A DNA stretch of 64,000 nt, from the NCBI GenBank assembly GCA_947683425.1, contig CANTUQ010000078.1:1986001-2050000 (forward strand), in the 5' to 3' direction. Below, piece after piece: positions 53,785 through 64,000 of this stretch. The notes under the pieces were generated by a model, which had not been told where the DNA came from, did not search any database, and saw only the letters and a list, made by a program, of their open reading frames with translations. Numbering within the stretch: position 1 is the first letter of the stretch; every line of letters starts with the position of its first letter. This DNA comes from Excoecaria cochinchinensis. Its lineage: Eukaryota > Streptophyta > Magnoliopsida > Malpighiales > Euphorbiaceae. The translations under genes were made by a program, and so were the position numbers.

Positions 53785-54062
53785 TGTGCACATGTCAAGT
53801 GTCACATACATGGCACATGTCAAGTGGCACATGACTTGCACATGTCAAATTTATCATGCACATTTGGCCTTCACAATTCTGCCCCATTGAGTTGGTATTG
53901 ACGCCATACGGCCCAAGCTCTTCTTGGCTATCCAAAGCTTCCACAATTCAGCCCATATAAGCTTTTGGTGCCTCTTTGAACTTCTTAGCCCGAAATCTTG
54001 TCATTGGACCATTTGGTAATGCTAGCTCATCCTTTTGTTGTTCCTTGATAGTGCTCGCATCA
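53785..54062 (-). repeat. R7 5' LTR, U3-side piece
   Basis: Completes the R7 5' LTR and ends GTGCTCGCATCA on the + strand before the target copy GATTC (54063-54067). Confidence 0.94.
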
Positions 54063-55167
54063 GATTCCATGGAGGAAATGTTGAGTATGGCAATGAAGAT
54101 TGAAAAACAGAAGAAGAGTAGGAGCTTTAACCGAACCAGTAACAACTCAAGGGATAGTTTGGGATCTAGATGGATCAAAGGGGAGGATAGAAAAGATTTT
54201 AGAGGATCTAATCCTTATGGGGCAGATTCGGGTTCCAAAGATGCAAGGGCTATCCAATCACCATCCAAGGTTGTAAAAGGTAACCCTAATACTCCAACTC
54301 CTAGTAGAGAGATTAAATGTTTTAAATGCTTGGGGAAGGGGCATATGGCACGTGATTGTCCTAATAAAAGGGTGATAATAGCTAGGGATGATGGGGAAAT
54401 TGTTTCTGAATCAGACCATAGTGAAGATGAGATGCCACTTTGGAAGATTGTAGTGATTGTGATAGTGAGGGAGAGTTATTGGTTGCTGAAAGTGGGAAGT
54501 CTTTAGTGGCTAGGCGAGCTTTGAACTTGAATATTAAGGAAGAGAGCTTAGAACAAATAGAAAACATATTTCACACTAAGTGTTTAATCAATGGAAGGGT
54601 GTGCACAGTTATTATTGATGGTGGTAGTTGCACCAATGTAGCAAGTGTGAATATGGTTGATAAGCTGAACTTGGTATGTGAAAAGCATCTTACACCTTAT
54701 AAATTACAATGGTTGAATGACAGTGGAGAGGTTAAGGTAACAAGGCAAGTAAGAGTGCCATTTTCTATTGGGAGGTATAAGGTTGAATGAGGTGGTTTGT
54801 GATGTGGTACCTATGCAGGCAGGCCATTTGCTTTTGGGGAGGCCTTGGCAATTTGATAGACATGTGGTGCATAATGGGTACACTAACCGTTATTCTTTTT
54901 CTTATGAAGGTACAAAAGTGACTTTGACACCGTTATCCCCTAAAGAAGTGTTTGAAGATCAAAAGAAATTAGTTGAGAGGGAGAGAGAAGCTTTGGCCAA
55001 GAGAGAAGAGGGGAGTGAAATTAAGAGAGAAAAAGAAAGAAGAGGGGAAAAAGAGGCCAGAAAAAAAACAAAACAAATAAATGGCCCATTGGTGAGTGAA
55101 AACAAGAAAGGTGAGAGACAAAAACAGAATTTTTATGTAAGGGCAAGAGAGGTTAAGAGTGCTTTAG
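54063..55167 (+). pseudogene. R1 gag C-terminus, CCHC knuckle and protease
   Basis: Continues the R1 gag frame from 31596 (SMEEMLSMAMKIEKQKKSRSF). The CCHC knuckle CFKCLGKGHMARDC lies at about 54319-54360. A 1-bp deletion near 54438 (gccactttgg, R4 has gccacctttgg) shifts the frame; the protease then reads ARRALNLNIKEE, IIDGGSCTNVAS and SGEVKVTRQVRVPFS. A 4-bp insertion near 54785 restores a different frame for VVCDVVPMQAGHLLLGRPWQFD, followed by a charged linker and YVRAREVKSAL, where R10 is inserted after TTTAG (55163-55167). Pol of R1 would lie right of the window. Close to R4 throughout. Confidence 0.92.
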
Positions 55168-56067
55168 TGATGCGAGCACTATCAAGGAACAACAAAAGGA
55201 TGAGCTAGCATTACCAAATGGTCCAATGACAACATTTCGGGCTAAGAAGTTCAAAGAGGCACTAAAAGCTTATATGGGCCGAATTGTGGAAGCTTTGGAT
55301 AGCCAAGAGGAGCTTGGGCCGTATGGCGTCAATACCAACTCAATAGGACAGAATTGTGAAGGCCAAATGTGCATGATAAATTTGACATGTGCAAGTCATG
55401 TGCCACTTGACATGTGCCATGCATGTGACACTTGACATGTGCACATCATGTGACACAATACATGTGCAATGCATGTGTTGCTTAATGGACTTATGGGCTG
55501 ATTTGTTTGGGCTCTTAGTTTAGCCTTTTATTTATTATTTTTATTTGATTATTTGTAATATACTAGGCCTTAACTTATTCTTTTAGGCTTATTTAAGTGA
55601 GATGGGCTTTAATTAGCTTGGGCTCATTTAATTAGTTCTTTTTAGGCTTTTTGGGCTGAATTTTAAGTTAATTAGTGTGGGTTTTAGTTATCTTGATGTA
55701 AGGCTCATATTTTAAGGCCTATTTGATTAATTAGGGTTTTTTCTAGCTTAAGGGAGTATATATACTCCACAAAAACGAGATTGAAGGCAGATTTGACTAA
55801 TTTGATAAATTTCTTTTGGCTTGGCCGAGTTCATCTTTGGAGAGGATAGCTTGTCTTCTTCTTTTGCATTAAGAACATAAATTCTTATCAAGGTAATTAC
55901 TTGTGGCGAATTTTGTTCTTGTGTTTAAATCAACCTAATTATTTGCGTTTCCTTTCACTTTATTGATTGGGGGTTCAATAGGGTTGGGGGATTTACTCTT
56001 ATTCATGTCTATGCCATATTGTATATTCAAGGGGTTTCGGGTTCTTTAGCCTTGGGGTTCCGCATCA
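55168..56067 (+). repeat. R10 5' LTR (900 bp)
   Basis: TGATGCGAGCAC to GGTTCCGCATCA, same family as the R7 LTRs, with the CATG repeat cluster and TATATATA near 55757-55766. The first part encodes the ELALPNGPMT(T/R)FRAKKFK tail of R7-type pol. Confidence 0.94.
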
Positions 56068-56069
56068 TT

Positions 56070-56081
56070 TGGTATCAGAGC
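56070..56081 (+). promoter_or_regulatory. R10 primer binding site (tRNA-iMet)
   Basis: TGGTATCAGAGC two bases after the LTR. Confidence 0.93.
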
Positions 56082-56724
56082 TTGGATTTGGATTAAATTC
56101 TTATTTATCCATGTTTGTTGGCTGTTTTTATTCATTAATTTTCAGTTTATGTGATTCCTAAAATTTAGGAACCCTTGTTCATCATAGGGGCCGAAAATTT
56201 AGGAGCCTTGTTTTAGGCTGAATTCTTTGTTATTTGATCTTGAAGTTTAGGTTGTTTGCTGCTCTAGTTGTTAAAAATAAAAAAATAATAAAAAAAAAGG
56301 TGAAAATTGTTGGCGGCTAGAAAAGAAAAGAATACAATTAAGGGTTTGGTTGATTTGGTTTGGGCGTGATACACATTGGGCTGAACCTATTGGGCCAGAT
56401 TTGGAGTTGGATAATTATTTGGGTTTGATTTAAACCTATTGGGCCAGATTTGGAGTTGGATAATTATTTGGGTTTGATTTAAACCTATTGGACCAGATTT
56501 GGAGTTGGATAATTATATGGGTTTGACTTGAACCTATTGGGCTGAATTCGGTTTCCTTAACATTAAGACATAGTGGATAAGTCATTTTGTCTTAGTCTAG
56601 ACATTTGGGTTTCCTTATTTGATCTTATTAAGACATATTGGATTAATCTTTGTCTCATTTTGGACAAACATTTGGGTTTCCTAATCTTGTTTTAGTTTGG
56701 ACATCTTGTGTCTCCTTTTCATTT
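56082..56724 (+). other. R10 leader, 5' part
   Basis: Same sequence family as the R7 leader, including the 46-bp tandem repeat (about 56375-56540). R11 is inserted after CATTT (56720-56724). Confidence 0.85.
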
Positions 56725-57499
56725 TGATGCGTGCACAGGGGGGTCAACATTGCAACGTTATAAACATTGCAAGTTCATATTCATGGAGATCAAATTTAAG
56801 AAGTGTTATAAAGAGCTTGAAGGAGGCTTTCACAAAGTACTTAGCCTTTTGGAAGCTTCTAGTGAAATTGGGCCAACTTAAGCCATTTTTGGGCCAATTT
56901 AAGTCATTTTGGGTTTATACTACTTTGGGCTTTATTTGTACAAGTCATATGCTTCATTTAAAAGTCACATGACTCATTTATTTAATGACTTAATGGGCTA
57001 AACGAATTGGGCTTTTAGATTGGGTTTAGTTTAGTTATTTTGGGTTTTAATTAGTCTTTCTTTTGGGCTTATTTTAAGTGTGTTTAATTCTTTAGTTTGG
57101 GCTTAATTTATCTTGTAAAGCCCATGGACAATTCGGCCACACCATGTTTAAGGCCTCATTAGGGTTTTCTTTATGTTATTTTGCTAGCTAGGGTTAGCCA
57201 CCATATAAATAGGATATTATAGATTGTAAACGGCAGATTTGGAATAATTTTCTTGGCATAGCCGAATTTATTTGCTTAGATTAAGAGAGTGAATTGCTTT
57301 CTTTTCTATTGCATGAAGAATTTGATTAACTTATCAATCGTTTGATTGTGGCGTTTTTCAGTTCTTTGTTTCCCGATTATTTGCGTTTTTAGTCACAGGT
57401 TGATTGGGGGTTCAATAGGGAGGGTGTTTATCTGATTTGGTTTGCTATTCGAATTGTATGTGTGGGTTTGTAGCTCGTTAGCTATTGGGTTCCGCATCA
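56725..57499 (+). repeat. R11 5' LTR (775 bp)
   Basis: TGATGCGTGCACAGG to CCGCATCA; TATA-like ATATAAATAGG at about 57203-57213. Confidence 0.95.
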
Positions 57500-57501
57500 T
57501 T

Positions 57502-57514
57502 TGGTATCAGAGCC
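57502..57514 (+). promoter_or_regulatory. R11 primer binding site (tRNA-iMet)
   Basis: TGGTATCAGAGCC, followed by AAAGTTAAGGTAAATT (donor-like). Confidence 0.93.
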
Positions 57515-59313
57515 AAAGTTAAGGTAAATTCCTATTTATCTTAGTATTAGGTTTGTGTTTTCTTTTCTTTGAATTCTAGTTGTTTATGCCGAATTAGGTT
57601 GCATTAAGTTTCTTAGTTAATTGTGTTTCTTTGTGTGTTTAAATTAGCCTTTTTCTTTTCTTACCTTTACCTTGAATTCGTTAAATAGCCTTGAACCGAA
57701 ATCTTGAACATCCTTAGCTTGAATCCGAATCCTTGTAGGAGGAGATTAGAGATTAGTTTGCTGTTTTGAAAAAAAAAATCAGAAAACTTCGAAAGGCCAT
57801 AACTTTTGATATAGGAGTCCGATTTGTTATTATAATATCATTCTGGAAAGGGAATTTCGTGCTCTACAATCGTTACTGGGAAAAGCCTGATGTAACTAAC
57901 TTTTTTGGACCTTAAAAACGACGTTTAAGCCTCCGTTCTTCACTTTGAAGTTTTTGCGTTTTGAAAAAAAAAGGGTTAGAAAACCGAATTGAGTTCTGAT
58001 CATTTTGGGCTTGTGAAGTTTGGTAGTTGTAGTTTAGTTGTTCTCTATTTCATATAAAGAAAAAAAATAGAAAAAAAAAACGTGAAAGAAGAGAAATAAA
58101 GAAGAACTTTGCGTGTGGAAAAAAGGGTAGGGAGTAGATTTGGCCCAGGGAGTATATTTATAGCAAAAGGGAAAATCCAAATCCATTAATAGGTGGGAAA
58201 ACTTAATCCTAAGTGCTTGAGGATTAGGGGCAGCAATTAATCCTTTTCTGAATAGAGATAGGAATCCTTTAAGTAATAGGAAAAAAATAATCCTATCTGT
58301 TTTGGGAATAGGAAAATTAATCCTATCTGTTTTGGGAGTAGGAAAACTTAATCCTAAACCACCTTTTGATTATTATTATCCAATTCGGATAAGGATTCAT
58401 TTGTGCTACCATTTGCTTATCATTTTTTTGGTAACAGTTTCCTATCATTTGCTATCCATTTTTTTGGTAACATTTTGGTACCATTTTTGCTGTCATTTTT
58501 GCACCATTTTGGTATCATTTTTGCCATCATTTGCTTATCATTTTGCACCATTTTTTCCATCATTTGCCTATCATTTTGCACCATTTTACCATCATTTGCC
58601 TACCATTTTGCACCATTTTGCCATCATTTACCTACCAATTTGACATCATTTTTACACCGTTTTGCCATCATTTTGCACACAACTTGACACATTAATTAGA
58701 GCTTAATACACCATTCGGCCTAATCATCATTTTAGCTTTAAATTGAATTGTCTTGAGTGCATTCTGTCTTATTTAGTATAATTAGGATTCTTTGTTATTT
58801 TCTTGCTTTGTTGGGTAGAATAACTAGGATCTATATTTGATTTACTTTGTAGTGAGTCAGATTCATACATTTTGTTAAGAATTGTCATTTTTTTTAATTC
58901 TTGTTGCATAGTTCTTTGTTTGAGCTTGCTTTTGTTCAATTACACTGTTAGAGTATCTTTGCTTGTTCTAATACTCTAATTTTGATATAATCAAGTGGTA
59001 TACCAGTCTTGTCCGTGTACCACCTCCATTTTGTTTAGTGTCTTCTTTTCTAGCATTGAGCTTTCTGTTATTGTTAGTCGCTTATTTCCTTGCTTTCTAA
59101 AACGTACTCAAATTCTTAGTTTGTGTATTGAATTCTGAAGCGCAATTTAAGAGTTGCAATTAGAGTGGTAAAAGGCAAGAGCGTGTGAGTACATTAAGAG
59201 GGTAAAAAAGCCTTGTTTGAGTGAAACACGAGAGGAGTGACATCCTTTGAGTGTAAACACGTGAGGGAGTGTGTGAGGTTATTGTCTAACATCTGTTTTG
59301 CAGAATTCAAATC
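57515..59313 (+). other. R11 untranslated leader
   Basis: About 1.8 kb, homologous to the R6 leader; A-rich tracts, the ccattttgccatcattt tandem repeat (about 58405-58680), and TTTTGCAG just before the gag ATG. The + strand ORFs over the repeat are low complexity. Confidence 0.82.
58405..58680. repeat. Degenerate tandem repeat in R11 leader
   Basis: Repeated 'accattttgccatcatttgccta' units; the equivalent array in R6 is at 25925-26215 and in R1 at 19590-19905. Confidence 0.85.
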
Positions 59314-60873
59314 ATGTCAAGAAGAGAAGAAAAGGAAACAATGTATGAGGAGGAGGAAGCCATGCCCGATATGAAAGTGATGTACAAGGCCTTCATTAAT
59401 GAGTTCAAGAAGTTAAACGCTAGAATGGACGGGATGGAGGAGAAATTTGAAGTGAGTGCATCTAATAATTCTAGGAGGACAGCTCGGAGAGGAAGATGGA
59501 CTGATGAGAATGTCAGGGCTGACTTAGAAGATTTAGATGAAGAAGAGACTAGTGGTAGATTGGATAGGAATTTAGGTAACATTAAGCTTAAGATTCCTCC
59601 ATTTAAAGGTAGAAACAGTGCTGAAGAGTACCTAGAATGGGAAAGGAAGGTTGAAATGATCTTTGATTGTAATAGGTATTCTGAGGAGAAGAAAGTGAAG
59701 ATAGCAGCTATGGAGTTCACAGATTATGCATTATTTTGGTGGGATCAATTGAACTTGAGCAGAAGGAAAGTGGGTAGACGTCCTATTAGTAGTTGGGAGG
59801 ATATGAAGGAGGCCATGAGGAAAAGATTTGTGCCTTCACACTACTTTAGGGAGTTACAACAGAGGTTGCATAGGTTAGTGCAAGGAGCTAGATCAGTAGA
59901 AGATTATCACAAGGAGATGGAGATGCTATTGATCAAAGCTAACATAGAAGAGGAGGAAGAGGTAATCATGGCTTGGTTTCTAGGAGGTTTGAATAAAGAA
60001 ATTGCGGATGTAGTTGAATTGCAACATTATGGAAAAATGGAGGACTTAGTGAACATTGCCATTAAGGTGGAGAGGAAACAGAAACAAAGGAGGGTAGCAA
60101 GGTCATTCTCAAATTCCAACAACAAGAGTTGTCCAAACTGGAGCAAAAATAAAGATTCTGAAGATATGGAATTGAGGTTTAAACAACTCTTTAGACAGCT
60201 AGATAAGTGTTTGAAAAAGGAGAAAAGAAAGAAAGAGGAAGTTGCAATGGAAGAGATTATGTGTGAAGCTGAAAGAGATTCTATAGATTTGTATGACAAT
60301 GAGGTTGTGAGTGAAGAAGAAATAAGTGGATGTGACGAAGATGTTGTTTTGAGTGAAAAGGAAAACATAATTGAAAGAGAAGATGTTGCTTTGAGTGAAC
60401 AGAAGGATGTTTGTGTAATTGAGATAGAAGATCAGCATGTTATAATTGACCCTACAGTTCTTAAGGAGGTTGAATTGAACATGGAGGAAGAAAAGAACCA
60501 TGATCAGAATGAAAAGTATGCATTGAATAACCATATTTTTCCTACTGTTTATGTTAACTTGCAGGAACATGATGAGTTCTTTGTTGAAGAAGCATTCCTT
60601 TTATTTCCACCTATTCAGAAGATGTTATATGAAGATGAATTTATTCTACAAGTTTCCATTCCCAACTTGAACAAGACGAAGATTCGAGGACGAATCTTTT
60701 CTAAAGAGGGAGGGAATGATGCGTGCACAGGGGGGTCAACATTGCAACGTTATAAACATTGCAAGTTCATATTCATGGAGATCAAATTTAAGAAGTGTTA
60801 TAAAGAGCTTGAAGGAGGCTTTCACAAAGTACTTAGCCTTTTGGAAGCTTCTAGTGAAATTGGGCCAACTTAA
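59314..60873 (+). CDS. R11 gag-X protein (519 aa), intact
   Basis: Residues 1-70 (MSRREEKETMYEEEEAMPDM) are nearly identical to R4 gag. The capsid covers about 90-270; its first half follows R4, but from about residue 180 (RLHRLVQGARSVEDYHKEMEM, ELQHYGKMEDLVNI, ARSFSNSNNK) it resembles R7 gag. At NWSKNKD it joins region X: MELRFKQLFRQLDKC, CEAERDSIDLYDN, IEIEDQHVIIDPT, QEHDEFFVEEAFLLFPP, VSIPNLNKTKIRGRIF. The frame passes the PPT into the LTR and ends KKCYKELEGGFHKV to SEIGPT, the tail also coded by R4. No knuckle, protease, RT or integrase. Complete ORF in a young element. The role of X is unknown; it may help packaging or targeting, which is only a guess. Confidence 0.9.
   Translation: MSRREEKETMYEEEEAMPDMKVMYKAFINEFKKLNARMDGMEEKFEVSASNNSRRTARRGRWTDENVRADLEDLDEEETSGRLDRNLGNIKLKIPPFKGRNSAEEYLEWERKVEMIFDCNRYSEEKKVKIAAMEFTDYALFWWDQLNLSRRKVGRRPISSWEDMKEAMRKRFVPSHYFRELQQRLHRLVQGARSVEDYHKEMEMLLIKANIEEEEEVIMAWFLGGLNKEIADVVELQHYGKMEDLVNIAIKVERKQKQRRVARSFSNSNNKSCPNWSKNKDSEDMELRFKQLFRQLDKCLKKEKRKKEEVAMEEIMCEAERDSIDLYDNEVVSEEEISGCDEDVVLSEKENIIEREDVALSEQKDVCVIEIEDQHVIIDPTVLKEVELNMEEEKNHDQNEKYALNNHIFPTVYVNLQEHDEFFVEEAFLLFPPIQKMLYEDEFILQVSIPNLNKTKIRGRIFSKEGGNDACTGGSTLQRYKHCKFIFMEIKFKKCYKELEGGFHKVLSLLEASSEIGPT
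60681..60716 (+). promoter_or_regulatory. R11 stem-loop and polypurine tract
   Basis: Perfect GATTCG-AGGA-CGAATC (60681-60696) and AAAGAGGGAGGGAA (60703-60716) at the LTR edge, inside the gag-X frame. Confidence 0.82.
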
Positions 60874-61491
60874 GCCATTTTTGGGCCAATTTAAGTCATT
60901 TTGGGTTTATACTACTTTGGGCTTTATTTGTACAAGTCATATGCTTCATTTAAAAGTCACATGACTCATTTATTTAATGACTTAATGGGCTAAACGAATT
61001 GGGCTTTTAGATTGGGTTTAGTTTAGTTATTTTGGGTTTTAATTAGTCTTTCTTTTGGGCTTATTTTAAGTGTGTTTAATTCTTTAGTTTGGGCTTAATT
61101 TATCTTGTAAAGCCCATGGACAATTCGGCCACACCATGTTTAAGGCCTCATTAGGGTTTTCTTTATGTTATTTTGCTAGCTAGGGTTAGCCACCATATAA
61201 ATAGGATACTATAGATTGTAAACGGCAGATTTGGAATAATTTTCTTGGCATAGCCGAATTTATTTGCTTAGATTAAGAGAGTGAATTGCTTTCTTTTCTA
61301 TTACATGAAGAATTTGATTAACTTATCAATCGTTTGATTGTGGCGTTTTTCAGTTCTTTGTTTCCCGATTATTTGCGTTTTCAGTCACAGGTTGATTGGG
61401 GGTTCAATAGGGAGGGTGTTTATCTGATTTGGTTTGCTATTCGAATTGTATGTGTGGGTTTGTAGCTCGTTAGCTATTGGGTTCCGCATCA
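60717..61491 (+). repeat. R11 3' LTR (775 bp)
   Basis: Pairs with 56725-57499. First 157 bp encode the end of gag-X. Confidence 0.95.
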
Positions 61492-61917
61492 CATTTTGTC
61501 TTAGAGTAATAACCCATATTGTATCAAATTGAATTTTCCATTAGGGAGATTTCAATTTCTGCATTATTGCATTAGTTTTGTCATTTCTTTCATTCTTAAG
61601 TTTCCATTTTTGGTGTCTTTGTGTTTTTGCTTCCGATTATACTATAATTAACAATTTGATTCTTGTTAATTAAATTCACATAATTCGGACAGCATATATA
61701 TCTTCACCTTGTATGCTCATTTCAACGTTCTTCACTTTGGTCTTTTGCTTCTAGTTTTGTGCCTATCTTCTTTGTTAAGTATTTTCATTGCATTCTTTTA
61801 CTATAATTTGCTGCTTGTGAACTATTTTGACTTGAGTTTGAGTTCTGAAGTGCAACTGAAGACAGCAAGCTTGAGTGGTAAAAGGCTTGAGAGTGTGAGC
61901 TTAAAGGAGGGTAAAAG
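61492..61917 (+). other. R10 leader, middle part
   Basis: Continues after R11; matches the reverse complement of the R7 leader (about 38140-38540). Ends at S2. The ORF at 61709-61939 is a leader-derived chance frame. Confidence 0.85.
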
Positions 61918-62791
61918 TGATGCGGAACCCAATAGCTAACGAGCTACAAACCCACACATACGATTCGAATGGCAAAGCAAAATCAGATAAACACTCTCCC
62001 TATTGAACCCCCAAACAACTTGTGAATGGAAACGCAAATAATCGGGAATTAAAGAACCTGAAAAACGCCACAATCAAATAATTGATAAGTTAATCAAATT
62101 CTTCATGCAATAGAAAAGAAAAGCAAGCAAATCTCGCTTTTGGCAAAGCCAAGAAAAGAGGATAGCCTCCATTGTTTAATAATTCCAATCTCTCTATACA
62201 AATTCGTTTTTGAGGAGTATTTATACTCCTTTAAGCTAATAAAAACCCTAATTAATCAAATAGGCCTTTAAACATGGGCCTTACACCAAGATAACTAAAG
62301 CCCACACTAATTAACTTAAAATACAGCCCAAAAAGCCTAAAAAGAACTAATTAAATGAGCCCAAGCTAATTAAAGCCCATCTCACTTAAATAAGCCCAAA
62401 AGAATAAGTTAAGGCCTAACATATTACAAATAATCAAATAAAAATAATAAATAAAAGCCTAAACTAAAAGCCCAAACAAAACAGCCCATTAAGTCCATTA
62501 ATTGGCACATGCATTGACATGTAATGTGTCACATGATATGCACATGCATATGGCACATGCATAGCACATGATATGGCACATGTCTAGCACATGTTAAAGC
62601 ACATGGATGGCACATGTCAAGGTCACATGACGTGCACATGCCTCTCTTCAAAGTCTCTTTTTGATTCGGCTTCTTCATAGCTACAGTAAACCACCTTCAA
62701 GCCTTCGTGAACTTTCCCAAATTTGATCTCCATGAATCCGAACTTGCAATGTTTATAATCTTGCAGTGTTGACCCCCCTGTGCACGCATCA
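61918..62791 (-). repeat. S2: solo LTR of mosaic type inside the R10 leader (874 bp)
   Basis: Minus-strand TGATGCGTGCACAGG to CCGCATCA, with perfect 5-bp flanks AAAAG (61913-61917 and 62792-62796). It occupies the same nucleotide position and the same relative orientation in the R10 leader as S1 does in the R7 leader. Confidence 0.93.
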
Positions 62792-62901
62792 AAAAGCCAA
62801 ATTTGAGTGACACACGAGTGGAGTGTCACTTCTTTGAGTGTAAACACGTGAGGGAGTGTAGTGAGGCTGGTTTATTTAACATCTTTTGTAGGTAAAGCAC
62901 C
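62792..62901 (+). other. R10 leader, gag-proximal part
   Basis: Conserved 'gagtgtaaacacgtgagggagtg' block, then TTTTGTAGGTAAAGCACC before the ATG. Confidence 0.85.
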
Positions 62902-64000
62902 ATGACTGACGAATCTAGTAAGAAGGAGATGTCTATAGAACAGGTTGTGTTTGCTATACAAGCAATGCAAGGTACCCTTGAGAATTTGTTGAGGGAAAGA
63001 GTGGACGTTAAAGAGAGGTTGGATAAATTAGAAGGGGGAACATCCAACAACTCAAGGAGAACAACTAGGAGGGGAAGATGGATTAATGAGCGAGAGGAGG
63101 TTGATCAAGGCGATTGGGATGAAGATGATAAAGTTCAATCCGTGAGGGGTAGAGTGAGAAGAGAAGATAAAGTGGACAGCAACATCAATGCCATCAAGAT
63201 GAACATTCCATCCTTTAAAGGTAGGAATGATGCTGAAGTGTATTTAGAATGGGAAAGGAAGGTGGACATGATTTTTGCTTGTCATAACTATTCTGAAGAC
63301 AAGAAAGTAAGGATAGCAGCAGTGGAGTTTAGTGATTATGCGCTGGTTTGGTGGAATGAGTTAGTTAAGAGTAGAAGGAGGAATGGGGATCCGCTTATCT
63401 CTACTTGGGAAGAAATGAAGAGAGTGATGAAGAGGAGGTTTGTACCATCTTACTATTATAGAGAGTTGCACCAGCAATTACATAGACTCACCCAAGGAGC
63501 TAGAACAGTAGAGGATTATCACAAGGAGATGGAGATGCTAATGATTAAAGCCAATATAGAAGAGGAAGAAGAGGTTACTATGGCTCGGTTCATGGGAGGT
63601 TTGAATAGAGAAATTGCTGATGTGGTGGACTTACAACAGTATGGTGTGATGGAGGACTTAGTAAATATCACCATGAAGGTGGAGAGGCAACAAAAGCAAA
63701 GGAGGGCAGCAAGGTCATTCTCAAATTCCAACAACAAGAGTTGTTCAAACTGGAGAAAAAATGAAGATTTTAAAAATATGGAATTGCAGTTTAAACAACT
63801 TTCTGGACTACTAAGTACATATATGAAACAAGAGGAAAGAAAGAAAGAAGACGAAGTTATTGTCGAAGAAATTATATGTGAAGCCAAAAGAGATGCTATA
63901 GATTTATATGCTGATGAGGTTGTAAATGAGGAAGATATAAGTGGAAGTGTAGATGTTGTTGCAGTGAGTGAAAATGAAGAAGATTGTGAAAAGGAAGATG
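62902..64000 (+). CDS. R10 gag-X protein, N-terminal 366 aa (runs off window)
   Basis: ATG at 62902 (MTDESSKKEMSIEQ). The N-terminus and capsid are near-identical to R7 gag (YLEWERKVDMIFA, ALVWWNELVKSRRR, QLHRLTQGARTVEDY). After ARSFSNSNNKSCSNWRKNED it switches to region X (MELQFKQLSGLLSTYMKQ, CEAKRDAIDLYAD, VVAVSENEED) instead of the CCHC knuckle. The frame is open to the window edge with no stop. It differs from R3, its closest non-autonomous relative, in keeping an unbroken frame here. Expected C-terminal X blocks and PPT lie outside. So an R7-type LTR, leader and gag are combined with X. Confidence 0.88.
   Translation, partial: MTDESSKKEMSIEQVVFAIQAMQGTLENLLRERVDVKERLDKLEGGTSNNSRRTTRRGRWINEREEVDQGDWDEDDKVQSVRGRVRREDKVDSNINAIKMNIPSFKGRNDAEVYLEWERKVDMIFACHNYSEDKKVRIAAVEFSDYALVWWNELVKSRRRNGDPLISTWEEMKRVMKRRFVPSYYYRELHQQLHRLTQGARTVEDYHKEMEMLMIKANIEEEEEVTMARFMGGLNREIADVVDLQQYGVMEDLVNITMKVERQQKQRRAARSFSNSNNKSCSNWRKNEDFKNMELQFKQLSGLLSTYMKQEERKKEDEVIVEEIICEAKRDAIDLYADEVVNEEDISGSVDVVAVSENEEDCEKED

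Larger units (their letters stand above)
31597..54062 (-). mobile_element. R7: CRM-type gag-pol element (interrupted by S1 and R8)
   Basis: TSD GATTC at 31592-31596 and 54063-54067. Minus strand order: 5' LTR (54062-53785 and 39896-39276), primer site, leader (with S1), gag-protease ORF, broken pol, PPT, 3' LTR 31597-32495. Without the nested elements it is about 7.7 kb. Confidence 0.95.
56725..61491 (+). mobile_element. R11: non-autonomous CRM-type element with intact gag-X ORF (4.8 kb)
   Basis: TSD CATTT (56720-56724 and 61492-61496). 775-bp LTRs (56725-57499 and 60717-61491) with only about three differences seen by eye, primer site, leader, one 519-aa ORF, PPT. Same family as R6 and apparently the youngest element in the window. 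Confidence 0.96.
55168..64000 (+). mobile_element. R10: CRM-type element with gag-X ORF (right end outside window)
   Basis: 5' LTR 55168-56067, primer site, leader broken by R11 and S2, then a gag-X ORF that runs off the window. Left target copy TTTAG (55163-55167). Its LTR belongs to the R7 family although its ORF is of the non-autonomous kind. Confidence 0.9.

Noticed and set aside
53976..54506. 176-aa ORF spanning R7 LTR and R1 gag
   Set aside because: Its N-terminus is antisense R7 LTR sequence joined by insertion; only 54063 onward is R1 gag.

Overview
This window is flowering-plant nuclear DNA, probably a eudicot, made entirely of nested mobile elements. I see no intact host gene, tRNA, rRNA or CRISPR array. 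Most elements are Ty3/gypsy retrotransposons of the CRM (centromeric retrotransposon) chromovirus type. They have LTRs that start TGATG and end CATCA, an initiator-Met tRNA primer site (TGGTATCAGAGC), CRM-like reverse transcriptase and integrase, and a pol frame that runs through the polypurine tract (PPT) into the 3' LTR. This points to centromeric or pericentromeric DNA. The species cannot be named from the sequence.

I named the elements R1 to R11, plus M1 and solo LTRs S1, S2 and R6s. Nearly every boundary was fixed by a 5-bp target-site duplication (TSD). R1 (+ strand, CRM) is the outermost host. Its leader, gag and protease pieces lie at 19583-20019, 30373-31596 and 54063-55167, and both its ends are outside the window. 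Nested in R1 are four groups. (a) R2 (-, <1-19582, non-autonomous) contains R3 (-, 1362-13555, TSD GTTTA), which contains R4 (-, 5451-13368, TSD GGATG, gag-pol CRM). R2 also holds M1 (14928-19362, 9-bp TSD), a Pack-MULE carrying pieces of at least three host genes. (b) R5 (-, 20020-30372, TSD ATTAG) is a Tekay/Del chromovirus whose pol half is inverted between two copies of R6, shown by crossed TSDs. (c) R7 (-, 31597-54062, TSD GATTC) is a CRM element with gag-pol. It contains solo LTR S1 and R8 (+, 39897-53779, TSD CATGA), and R8 contains R9 (+, 41344-52185, TSD GAGGG), a gag-only Tat/Ogre-type element with 2.7-2.9 kb LTRs. (d) R10 (+, 55168->64000) contains R11 (+, 56725-61491, TSD CATTT) and solo LTR S2.

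The most interesting system is a set of non-autonomous CRM elements (R2, R3, R6, R8, R10, R11). Their single ORF replaces nucleocapsid, protease, RT, RNase H and integrase with one conserved acidic region of unknown function, called X here. X joins gag at the same point in the copies that keep a capsid domain. In R6 and R11 the ORF reads through the PPT into the LTR and ends with the same tail as the pol of autonomous R4. Several of these elements share the first 80-90 bp of the LTR, while the LTR bodies and gag halves match different autonomous families (R1, R4, R7). This suggests repeated recombination with helper elements. R6 and R11 keep complete ORFs, and the R11 LTRs are almost identical, so this family moved recently. 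A stem-loop just upstream of the PPT recurs in eight elements and shows a compensatory base-pair change.
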